Origin: an uncultured Burkholderiales bacterium
GTDB taxonomy: Bacteria > Pseudomonadota > Gammaproteobacteria > Burkholderiales > Burkholderiaceae_C
Direction: 5' to 3'
NCBI GenBank assembly: GCA_903952885.1
Contig: CAJBHE010000033.1
Span: forward strand, 1 to 6,040
Length of the DNA: 6,040 nucleotides
Position 1 is the first letter of the stretch. Every line of letters starts with the position of its first letter. Positions 1 through 4,825 of the stretch are shown here, in pieces. Below the pieces are notes generated by a model. It did not search any database and was not told the DNA's origin. It saw nothing but the letters and a program-made list of their open reading frames with translations. The position numbers and the translations under genes were made by a program.

Positions 1-1
1 G

Positions 2-208
2 GGCGGAACGGCAGGTGTGACTGCAGACGCCACCACAGCAGCCTCTAGCAACTCAGCGCTCACCAACAATTTGCAATCGAGTTTTGCAAATTTGATGGGG
101 TCGATGGGAGGCAATAGCTCGACAGCGAACGTCACTAACTTTTTACAAAGCTTAGATGACAAGTTGAAAAGTATGGATGCCGCAGGCGGGGTGAACACCA
201 CCGCTTAA
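2..208 (+). CDS. C-terminal part of an unidentified Ser/Thr/Ala-rich protein (5'-truncated by window edge)
   Basis: The frame is open from base 2 to a TAA at 206-208, so the gene almost certainly starts before the window. A GTG at 17 is an in-frame codon but has no ribosome binding site and is probably internal. The visible 68 residues begin with a Gly/Thr/Ala-rich linker. A stretch follows with two possibly amphipathic segments (around LQSSFANLMGSMGG and VTNFLQSLDDKLKSM), then a small-residue tail ending VNTTA. I recognise no catalytic motif, membrane segment or named domain. The composition resembles low-complexity tails of surface or secreted proteins in Burkholderiales, but that is an impression, not an identification. 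A strong hairpin lies just after the stop, so this gene ends its transcript here and is not part of the following unit. Confidence that it is coding is fair; its function is unknown. Confidence 0.6.
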   Translation, partial: GGTAGVTADATTAASSNSALTNNLQSSFANLMGSMGGNSSTANVTNFLQSLDDKLKSMDAAGGVNTTA

Positions 209-215
209 CGCGACG

Positions 216-247
216 ATGGCCTTGCGAGTGAAAGCTCGCAAGGCCAT
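216..247 (+). terminator. Perfect 13-bp hairpin, probable transcription terminator
   Basis: ATGGCCTTGCGAG (216-228) pairs perfectly with CTCGCAAGGCCAT (235-247) around a 6-nt TGAAAG loop. It begins 8 nt after the stop codon of the upstream gene. No T-tract follows, so it is either a weak intrinsic terminator or an mRNA 3'-end stabiliser. The symmetrical stem could act on either strand. Confidence 0.65.
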
Positions 248-288
248 ACACCTGACCTGAAGACATAAAAGATCAATCAACTGTGACC

Positions 289-1275
289 ATGATTCGCAAC
301 CAATCTAACAAACTGCTCAACGTCTTGGGCTTTGCGGCACTGCTGTGTATGCACCACGCTGTGGCTGCTGAACAAGCGCCAACATTTCCTAACAAGCCCA
401 TTCACTTGGTCGTCCCCTTCCCTGCAGGTGGGAGCGCCGATTTGGTGGCACGCATCATGGCCAAACCTCTTGGCGAAAAACTCGGCCAAGCTGTCGTGAT
501 CGACAACAAGCCAGGCGCAGATGGCGCAATTGCAGCCGAAACCGTGGCAGCCGCCGCCCCAGATGGCTACACACTTTTCATGGCTACCTATGGCGCGATG
601 TCGGCTGTGCCCTCGTTGCACAAAGCTATGCACTATGACCCCGTCAAAGACTTCACACCCATCAGCACGGCGGGTAAGTTTTCGATGTTCTTGTTTGCCC
701 ACCCCAGCGTGCCAGCGCAAACACTGAATGAATTCATTGCCTATGAACACACCCACACGGGCGAGGTGTACTACGGCACGGGCAATGTGGCCTCGATCGT
801 GATGGCAGCTGAGATGGAATCGCAAGCCAAGCTACACATGACGCAAGTGCCCTACAAGGGCGAAGTGCCCGCGATGACAGACTTTGTGGCAGGTCGCATT
901 CAGCTGATGTTTGCCACACCTGCCAACGCGCTGCCGTTTGTGAAAGAGGGAAAGCTCAAAGCTTTTGCCACCTTGTCAGACAAACGCAGCCCGCTGTTGC
1001 CTGAAACACCCACATGGCACGAAGCAGGCATGCACGACTTACCCATCGTGCCTTGGGCGGGTGTGTTTGGCCCCGCCAAATTACCTAAAGACATGGCACT
1101 TCGTTTGTCGAAATCCATCCAAGAAGTTTTGTTGCGCGAAGACGTGAACACTGAATTTGCCAAGCTGGGATTTGAGCCATTTGGCTCCTCGCCCAACAGG
1201 CTTGATACCTATGCCAAGAAGCAACACAAAGCATGGCAAACCGCCATTCAAAGTGCAGGCCTACAAGCGGAATAA
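289..1275 (+). CDS. Bug/TctC-family tripartite tricarboxylate transporter substrate-binding protein
   Basis: This is a periplasmic solute receptor of the Bug (TctC) family. The family captures small carboxylates and related organic molecules, classically handing them to a TctA/TctB membrane pair. With the ATG at 289 the product is 328 aa, close to the family norm of about 320; a GTG two codons earlier (283) is possible, and neither start has a good Shine-Dalgarno. Residues 1-27 form a Sec signal peptide: a basic N-terminus, the hydrophobic stretch LLNVLGFAALLC, and likely cleavage after AVAA. There is no proper lipobox. The mature protein opens with the family pattern FPNKPIHLVVPFPAGGSADLVAR, whose PAGGxxD loop (about 45-51) contributes to ligand binding. 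A family-typical DGYTLFMA follows, and VPYKGEVPAMTD lies further on. No TctA or TctB is visible, which is normal for the orphan Bug receptors abundant in Burkholderiales. An ATP-grasp gene follows after 15 bp, suggesting co-transcription. The ligand cannot be predicted. Confidence 0.93.
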   Translation: MIRNQSNKLLNVLGFAALLCMHHAVAAEQAPTFPNKPIHLVVPFPAGGSADLVARIMAKPLGEKLGQAVVIDNKPGADGAIAAETVAAAAPDGYTLFMATYGAMSAVPSLHKAMHYDPVKDFTPISTAGKFSMFLFAHPSVPAQTLNEFIAYEHTHTGEVYYGTGNVASIVMAAEMESQAKLHMTQVPYKGEVPAMTDFVAGRIQLMFATPANALPFVKEGKLKAFATLSDKRSPLLPETPTWHEAGMHDLPIVPWAGVFGPAKLPKDMALRLSKSIQEVLLREDVNTEFAKLGFEPFGSSPNRLDTYAKKQHKAWQTAIQSAGLQAE

Positions 1276-1290
1276 AAACGAACACAACAC

Positions 1291-2529
1291 ATGACGCATT
1301 TACTCATCATCGAGTTGCCGGGCGGCAATGACACTGACATCCTCCAAGCGGCAATAGACAGAGGCGATAGCTTCACGTTGCTAACGGCCGATTTGGCGCT
1401 GTACCAACAGCAACCAACAGTGAATTCACTGTTGCAACAAGCACACGCTTGCATCAACGTGCCCAGCTTTGACATGCAGGCAGTTGAGTCACAAGTAATT
1501 GCGGCGCACAAGGCCAAACCTTTTGATGCTGTACTGTGTTTACTCGACATTCGCTTGATTGAGACGGCCACACTAGCTCAAACGCTTGGGCTGAAGTACC
1601 TCAACCTCAAATCAGCCCAACTGTTGCGCGACAAATTCAGCGTGCGCCAGCGCTTGCAAGAGCGCGGCATTGCACAGCCTTTGTTCGCCTTGGCAACGTC
1701 CAATGAAGAATTAAAGCAAGCGGTGGACCACATTGGCCTGCCTGTGCTCATCAAACCGTCTGATGGCTATGGATCGCAAAACATCGTGGTGATAGAACAC
1801 GAAGATGACCTCGCACCTTGGATGTCACCCCTAGAAGACATGCTGCCCTCGCGTGCCGACTACGGCTTGGGTGTGAAAGCTAACGACCGTTTGCTGGTCG
1901 AGCAATACATGCAAGGTGTGGTGATTGGCTGCGACACCCTCACGCAAAACGGCCAACACACCTTGGTAGGTGTGAATGAAAAGCTGTTTTTCGAGCCGCC
2001 CTCTTTTGCCATTCGTGGTGGGTGCTTCATGCCCAACAAAGGGCAGTTCAAAGCGATCGAGGCTTATGTGTTTGCGCTGCTAGATGCGGTGGAGTTTGAT
2101 TGCGGTGCCACCCACATTGAGCTCATGCTTCACGCGGACGGGCTGAGCCTGATTGAAATCAACCCACGTTTGGTGGGCGCAAAAATTCCGCGCCTCATCA
2201 GCTTGGCTTGCAAACGATCCATTCACTCTGACTTGATTGACTTGCACGTCGGTCGCCCCGTTGCACCATTTTCTGAAGCCTCAGCGGTTGCAGTCACGCG
2301 CTGGCTGGTGGCGGAACAAACAGGAAATTTAGCCAGCATTGAACTGCCCACCACAGCTGACTCACGCATTGCTTGTGTCGAGATGCTCAAGCAGGCCGGA
2401 GACTCTGTGCGCCCGCCCATGGAAAACGCCGACCGCATTGGCTATGTGATGAGCTGTGCCCCAACGCGCCAACAAGCCGATGCAGCAGCAGAAAATTTCA
2501 TCTCAAAATCAGTTCTTTTGTATTTATAA
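1291..2529 (+). CDS. ATP-grasp carboxylate-amine ligase-like protein, substrate unknown
   Basis: This 412-aa cytoplasmic enzyme has ATP-grasp architecture. It probably activates a carboxylate as an acyl-phosphate with ATP and joins it to an amine or another nucleophile. Residues 1-110 look like the N-terminal pre-ATP-grasp domain. LLRDKFSVRQRL (111-122) is the entry to the ATP-grasp fold. VLIKPSDGYGSQNIVVI (152-168) carries the ATP-binding lysine K155 and a glycine-containing loop. LLVEQYMQG (201-209) is the adenine-hinge strand, and THIELM (274-279) with EINPR (289-293) provides metal and phosphate ligands. GAKIPRLI (296-303) matches the G-x-x-IP motif of the L-amino-acid ligase subgroup (BacD/YwfE-like, PvsA-like, PylC-like), with Ala where a second Gly is usual. 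Residues after about 320 resemble the small C-terminal lobe of those ligases. All core catalytic residues appear intact. The start ATG has only weak SD-like sequence and may depend on coupling to the preceding Bug gene. Family assignment is firm; the subgroup is an inference and the substrate is unknown. Confidence 0.9.
   Translation: MTHLLIIELPGGNDTDILQAAIDRGDSFTLLTADLALYQQQPTVNSLLQQAHACINVPSFDMQAVESQVIAAHKAKPFDAVLCLLDIRLIETATLAQTLGLKYLNLKSAQLLRDKFSVRQRLQERGIAQPLFALATSNEELKQAVDHIGLPVLIKPSDGYGSQNIVVIEHEDDLAPWMSPLEDMLPSRADYGLGVKANDRLLVEQYMQGVVIGCDTLTQNGQHTLVGVNEKLFFEPPSFAIRGGCFMPNKGQFKAIEAYVFALLDAVEFDCGATHIELMLHADGLSLIEINPRLVGAKIPRLISLACKRSIHSDLIDLHVGRPVAPFSEASAVAVTRWLVAEQTGNLASIELPTTADSRIACVEMLKQAGDSVRPPMENADRIGYVMSCAPTRQQADAAAENFISKSVLLYL
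1415..1434. repeat. 20-bp perfect palindrome inside the ATP-grasp gene
   Basis: CAACAGTGAATTCACTGTTG reads identically on both strands, centred between 1424 and 1425. It lies about 125 bp inside the ATP-grasp reading frame. Flanking bases (C1414, C1435) do not extend it. It could be an operator-like protein site, a short mRNA hairpin, or chance. Confidence 0.6.
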
Positions 2530-2574
2530 AAGAGCCAAACCACGGATCTAAAGCACCCGCCAGGATTTTTTGGG

Positions 2575-2603
2575 TAGAAATTACATTTTTGTTTACTTAA
2601 AAT
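2575..2603 (+). promoter_or_regulatory. Possible sigma-70-type promoter for the flaG-like gene
   Basis: TAGAAA (2575-2580) and TAAAAT (2598-2603) are separated by 17 bp. They match the -35 and -10 consensus at 4/6 and 5/6 positions. They lie in the AT-rich 102-bp gap between the ATP-grasp and flaG-like genes. A convincing sigma-28 flagellar promoter (TAAAGTTT-N11-GCCGATAA) was not found. No terminator hairpin for the ATP-grasp gene is seen in this gap. Confidence 0.35.
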
Positions 2604-2631
2604 TAAGGCCAACCACCCCAAGATTCTTTTT

Positions 2632-2979
2632 GTGAACACCATCACGCCACCCGTCAACACGCTACCCACGCTCGCTGCTGCGCCCGTGAAGTCCAGCGTG
2701 TCCAAGGCGCAGCAAGCGCCGGCTGAGATGCAGGCCAAAAAAGTGGATGTCACAGCAGAAATACAAGCTGACAAAGAAGTTCGGGTGCAACGCCTGAACC
2801 AGTCGCTTGATAAAAGCCAGCTGAACTACTCGTTTGACAAACAGTCCAGCACCTTGTCCTTGAAGGTGGTCAACAAGCAATCGGGCGACTTCATTCGCCA
2901 ACTCGACTTCAAAGGCTTTCATGCCATGGAGTTTTCTACCCACGGCTACAAAGGTCGTGTCGTGGATAACGCCGCTTAA
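2632..2979 (+). CDS. flaG: FlaG-family flagellar protein
   Basis: A 115-aa protein resembling FlaG, a small soluble protein encoded in many flagellar loci that affects filament length or assembly. The first 50 residues are a Pro/Ala/Lys-rich, probably disordered, leader. Residues 54-92 carry the family core: QRLNQSLDKSQLNYSFDK, then LSLKVVNKQSGDFIRQLD. This corresponds to the usual F-x-x-D-x-x-T-x-x-x-V-V-K-V-x-D-x-x-T-G-E-V-I-R-Q-I-P pattern. The terminal segment (FSTHGYKGRVVDNAA) differs from textbook FlaG. Length fits the family (about 110-140 aa). The start is the GTG at 2632, the only start codon after the in-frame TAG at 2575 before an ATG well inside the protein; its ribosome binding site is weak. 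No flagellin, fliD or fliS gene lies beside it, and the ParA-like gene converges on it, so the flagellar role rests on the core motif alone. Confidence 0.75.
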   Translation: MNTITPPVNTLPTLAAAPVKSSVSKAQQAPAEMQAKKVDVTAEIQADKEVRVQRLNQSLDKSQLNYSFDKQSSTLSLKVVNKQSGDFIRQLDFKGFHAMEFSTHGYKGRVVDNAA

Positions 2980-2985
2980 GACGTC

Positions 2986-2999
2986 CTGCTTTAAAGCAG
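2986..2999. terminator. Short palindrome between convergent stop codons, possible weak bidirectional terminator
   Basis: CTGCTTTAAAGCAG is a perfect 14-bp palindrome in the 22-bp gap (2980-3001) between the flaG-like stop and the parA-like stop. As RNA it gives a 5-bp CTGCT/AGCAG stem with a TTAA loop on either strand. The stem is short and has no clear T-run, so termination would be weak. Confidence 0.3.
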
Positions 3000-3001
3000 C
3001 A

Positions 3002-3628
3002 TCAGTCTTGATCCAGCCAATGGCAAATGGGCGCCCACTGCTCTAAATCTTTTTGTACTTTCGAAGGCGTAATGTCAAACATCGACAAGCCATGAGCTGC
3101 CATGTGCAAGTAGTACTGGGTGTCGCGCAAGTAGGTCAGCACGGGTACTTGCAAAGACTCAATGAACTTGCGCAAATTGCCCGCCGAGATGGTGCGCGTG
3201 TCCACACGGTTACCCACCACGCCCACTTGCGTGGGCAATTTGGCCGTGATTTCCACCAGTTGCAGCAAAAACTCATTCGTGGCCTGCATGTCAAACACAC
3301 TTGGCATCACGGGCACGATCACCTTGTCAGCCCGCTCAATCACTTCTTGCAGACGCCAGCCGCTGATGCCGCCAGGAGTGTCAATCACCACATGCGTGGT
3401 GCCTCGGGGGGGCTTGGCGGTGAGCACCAAGTCGGGCTGAAACTCCCAAGTGGCAATGCGCGGCAGAGTGTCGGGCCGCTGGGTCAGCCAAAATTTGGAA
3501 GACTGCTGGGTGTCTGCATCGCCCAGCATGACCTGATGGCCTTGCGACGCAAAGTAACCTGCAATATTGGTAGACAAGGTGGACTTACCTGCCCCACCTT
3601 TTGGATTGGCAACAACAACGACTTTCAT
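3002..3628 (-). CDS. Orphan ParA/MinD-type (deviant Walker) ATPase
   Basis: A 208-aa ATPase of the ParA family. These proteins dimerise on ATP, often bind nucleoid DNA or membrane, and position plasmids, chromosomes or protein complexes. The deviant Walker A motif KGGAGKST (10-17) contains the signature lysine K10 and the catalytic lysine K15. GDADTQQSS (36-44) is the Walker A' region in the usual DxDxQ form, and VVIDTPGG (80-87) is Walker B. VGNRVDTRT (138-146) matches the NR.D segment. At 208 aa it is a minimal ParA with no N-terminal helix-turn-helix and no C-terminal membrane helix like that of MinD. No ParB or MinC gene is adjacent, so chromosome or plasmid partitioning is unlikely. Size and isolation fit the cargo-positioning orphan ParAs. 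A GA-rich SD-like sequence (GAGAAT) precedes the ATG. It is divergent from the bactofilin gene, a plausible partner, and converges on the flaG-like gene. Confidence 0.93.
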   Translation of the reverse strand: MKVVVVANPKGGAGKSTLSTNIAGYFASQGHQVMLGDADTQQSSKFWLTQRPDTLPRIATWEFQPDLVLTAKPPRGTTHVVIDTPGGISGWRLQEVIERADKVIVPVMPSVFDMQATNEFLLQLVEITAKLPTQVGVVGNRVDTRTISAGNLRKFIESLQVPVLTYLRDTQYYLHMAAHGLSMFDITPSKVQKDLEQWAPICHWLDQD

Positions 3629-3644
3629 ACTTGTTTATTCTCAT

Positions 3645-3658
3645 CTGATAAACATCAG
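3645..3658. repeat. Short inverted repeat near the parA start
   Basis: CTGAT (3645-3649) and ATCAG (3654-3658) flank AAAC, 17-30 bp upstream of the parA-like ATG. The arms are only 5 bp, so this may be chance. It sits in the likely 5' leader of the parA-like gene, where a small hairpin or operator could act. Confidence 0.2.
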
Positions 3659-3661
3659 CCG

Positions 3662-3677
3662 TACGCCATTTGGCGTA
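3662..3677. promoter_or_regulatory. Operator-like inverted repeat in the parA-bactofilin divergent region
   Basis: TACGCCATTTGGCGTA has perfect 7-bp arms (TACGCCA and TGGCGTA) around a TT centre. It lies 33 bp upstream of the parA-like start and just upstream of the likely bactofilin promoter. The size and symmetry fit a site for a dimeric transcription factor, and the position would let one regulator affect both divergent genes. The regulator is unknown. Confidence 0.45.
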
Positions 3678-3682
3678 TTTAA

Positions 3683-3710
3683 TTGAAGAATTTGACAATA
3701 TCCATATAAA
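3683..3710 (+). promoter_or_regulatory. Probable sigma-70 promoter of the bactofilin gene
   Basis: TTGAAG (3683-3688) and TATAAA (3705-3710) with a 16-bp spacer match the -35 and -10 consensus at 4/6 and 5/6. Transcription would start near 3717, giving a leader of about 30 nt. That leader includes a run of seven T (3725-3731) and the SD-like AGAAAG (3733-3738). A perfect TTGACA at 3692-3697 is present, but nothing like a -10 sits at the right distance from it. Confidence 0.45.
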
Positions 3711-3746
3711 CTAGAAAGGATCCATTTTTTTCAGAAAGACAACTGT

Positions 3747-4073
3747 ATGAGCGAAGGCAGCAAAGACAAAAGCATTTTCATTGGCGCCGGTGTGGTGTTC
3801 AAGGGCTCGATCAATGCGCCCAACCAAGCCATCATTTCAGGCACTGTGGAAGGCGATTTGGTAGCCAAAGATGTGCTGATTGGCGCAGCAGGCGTGGTCA
3901 CTGGCACGACAGAAGCTGACTTCATCGACGTCAAGGGCGAATTGAACCAGTCCATCACCAGCAAAAGCGTGCTCATCGTGCGCAACACCGGCAAAGTCAC
4001 AGGCGATGTAACTTACGGCGAAATCGAAATCGAACGTGGCGGCAAAGTCAAAGGCGCCATGAAGCAGGTCTAA
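3747..4073 (+). CDS. Bactofilin family cytoskeletal protein (DUF583)
   Basis: A 108-aa bactofilin. Bactofilins polymerise without nucleotide into filaments and act as scaffolds for wall synthesis, stalk or polar assemblies, flagella, or ParA/ParB positioning in various bacteria. The sequence is a near-uninterrupted run of short hydrophobic beta strands with Gly turns. Examples are FIGAGVVFKGSI (11-22), AIISGTVEGDLVA (28-40), VLIGAAGVVTG (43-53) and VTYGEIEIERGGKVKGAM (88-105). This is the expected right-handed beta-helix of about six windings. The polar N-terminal tail (MSEGSKDKS) lacks an obvious membrane-targeting hydrophobic patch, and there is almost no C-terminal tail, so this is a short, core-only form. 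The ATG is preceded by AGAAAG with 8-nt spacing. It is divergent from the ParA-like gene and is closed by a strong hairpin, so it is probably monocistronic. Confidence 0.95.
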   Translation: MSEGSKDKSIFIGAGVVFKGSINAPNQAIISGTVEGDLVAKDVLIGAAGVVTGTTEADFIDVKGELNQSITSKSVLIVRNTGKVTGDVTYGEIEIERGGKVKGAMKQV

Positions 4074-4082
4074 ACACCTCAA

Positions 4083-4119
4083 CAACACGGCCTTTGCCAT
4101 GGTCGCAAAGGCAGTGTTG
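4083..4119 (+). terminator. Strong hairpin terminator after the bactofilin gene
   Basis: CAACAC (4083-4088) pairs with GTGTTG (4114-4119), and GCCTTTGC (4090-4097) with GCAAAGGC (4105-4112). One G-A mismatch separates the two helices and the loop is CATGGTC. The total is 14 paired bases, followed by CTTT. It starts 9 nt after the stop codon and isolates the bactofilin gene from tonB. Confidence 0.75.
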
Positions 4120-4128
4120 CTTTACACA

Positions 4129-4156
4129 GGCCTGCCATCGGCGTGACATGCAGGCC
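4129..4156. repeat. Inverted repeat upstream of tonB
   Basis: GGCCTGC (4129-4135) and GCAGGCC (4150-4156) are exact reverse complements separated by 14 bp. The left arm overlaps the self-complementary octamer CAGGCCTG (4127-4134), so CAGGCC also recurs directly at 24-bp spacing. It lies just upstream of the probable tonB -10 element and could be a regulator site. It does not resemble a Fur box. Confidence 0.3.
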
Positions 4157-4159
4157 CTC

Positions 4160-4165
4160 TAAAAT
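4160..4165 (+). promoter_or_regulatory. Possible -10 element of the tonB-exbB-exbD operon
   Basis: TAAAAT at 4160-4165 matches the -10 consensus at 5/6, in a CTCTAAAATT context common in Burkholderiales promoters. No good -35 lies 16-18 bp upstream, so activator dependence is possible. If it is used, RNA would start near 4172, downstream of the TTG at 4165. Confidence 0.35.
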
Positions 4166-4191
4166 TGGCGAAATTTTCAGAGCATCCTCGT

Positions 4192-4800
4192 TTGTCTCAA
4201 TCGCCCTCTTCATACGCAACGCGTCAACGCTCCCCACGCAAACATTTGACAGGCATTGGCCTGGTTGTGCTGTTGCACGCCTTGTTGTTGTGGGCAATCT
4301 CTTCTGGGTTGGCGAGCAAAGTAGTTCGCATGACCGAGAATACCGTAGAGGCGGTATTGATGACCGAAGCGCCACCACCTGCGCCACCACCTAAAACACC
4401 GCCGCCTCCTAAAACCCCCACACCTGCACCGCCGCCCCCAGCGCCTAACAGTACGGCACCGGCGATCACTCAACCGACAGCTCCCCCGGCGGCCCCTGCC
4501 GCGCCACCTGCGCCAGCCATTCGCTCAGGTGCAGTCATACAACCAGGTGCACATTGCGCCAAGCCCGACTACCCCAGCGCCTCGCGCCGGATGGAAGAAG
4601 AAGGCACTGTCACGCTGAAGTTTTTGATTGGTGTAGATGGCAAGGTCATTCAAGCCGACATTGAAAAAACATCGGGCTTCAACCGCTTGGATGAAGCCGC
4701 ACGCAACGCGCTGTCGAAATGTCAATTCCGACCTGGCACAGTAGACGGTAAGCCCGAGCAAAGCTGGGCCAGCATCAAATACACCTGGCGCTTGGAATAA
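4192..4800 (+). CDS. tonB: TonB energy-transducing protein
   Basis: TonB spans the periplasm and transmits energy from ExbB/ExbD to TonB-dependent outer-membrane receptors for siderophores, haem, cobalamin or other ligands. I chose the TTG at 4192 (202 aa; AGAG 10 nt upstream). A longer form from TTG 4165 (211 aa) would start inside the likely -10 element. In the chosen numbering, an N-terminal cytoplasmic basic stretch is followed by one membrane anchor at about 22-40 (IGLVVLLHALLLWAI). A proline-rich periplasmic spacer with PPP runs covers about 60-110. The C-terminal TonB domain covers about 120-202, with PDYPSASRRMEEEGTVTLKF, the GVDGKV turn and a final YTWRLE. Two cysteines (C122 and C177) flank this domain and could form a disulfide, an arrangement seen in related beta-proteobacterial TonBs. 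exbB follows after 25 bp. Confidence 0.92.
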   Translation: MSQSPSSYATRQRSPRKHLTGIGLVVLLHALLLWAISSGLASKVVRMTENTVEAVLMTEAPPPAPPPKTPPPPKTPTPAPPPPAPNSTAPAITQPTAPPAAPAAPPAPAIRSGAVIQPGAHCAKPDYPSASRRMEEEGTVTLKFLIGVDGKVIQADIEKTSGFNRLDEAARNALSKCQFRPGTVDGKPEQSWASIKYTWRLE

Positions 4801-4813
4801 GCGCAGCTTCAAA

Positions 4814-4820
4814 AAGGAAA
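4814..4820 (+). promoter_or_regulatory. Ribosome binding site of exbB
   Basis: AAGGAAA ends 5 nt before the ATG at 4826. It is one of the two clearest Shine-Dalgarno sequences in the window and fixes the exbB start. Confidence 0.75.
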
Positions 4821-4825
4821 CACCC

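Noticed and set aside
339..350. Lipoprotein signal (cysteine in LLCMHH) in the Bug protein
   Set aside because: The residue before Cys is Leu rather than Gly/Ala/Ser, and a clear AVAA signal-peptidase I site follows.
277..825. 182-aa minus-strand open frame opposite the Bug gene
   Set aside because: It overlaps a clear family member, and its His/Cys-rich translation has no recognisable domain; it is a shadow frame.
2596..2607. CTTAA-AA-TTAAG inverted repeat before flaG as an operator
   Set aside because: The arms are 5 bp in an AT-rich stretch where such matches are expected, and it overlaps the proposed -10 element.
3221..3236. GCCCAC-TTGC-GTGGGC hairpin inside parA
   Set aside because: The arms are only 6 bp, it lies mid-gene with no T-tract, and it is explained by ordinary codons.
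3406..3412. Run of seven G in parA as a possible phase-variation tract
   Set aside because: The frame is intact, the run is short, and it simply encodes adjacent prolines on the minus strand; no sign of slippage is visible.
3053..3682. 209-aa plus-strand open frame opposite parA
   Set aside because: The minus strand has complete Walker A, A' and B motifs, whereas this frame gives a His/Arg-rich sequence without domains.
3692..3710. Perfect TTGACA followed closely by TATAAA as a promoter
   Set aside because: The spacer is only 7 bp, far too short for sigma-70. The TTGAAG/TATAAA pair with a 16-bp spacer is preferred.
4210..4473. Long minus-strand open frames opposite the tonB proline-rich region, encoding Arg/Trp/Gly-rich peptides
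   Set aside because: They are a by-product of the CCN-rich proline codons on the plus strand. They have no ribosome binding site and no recognisable domain.
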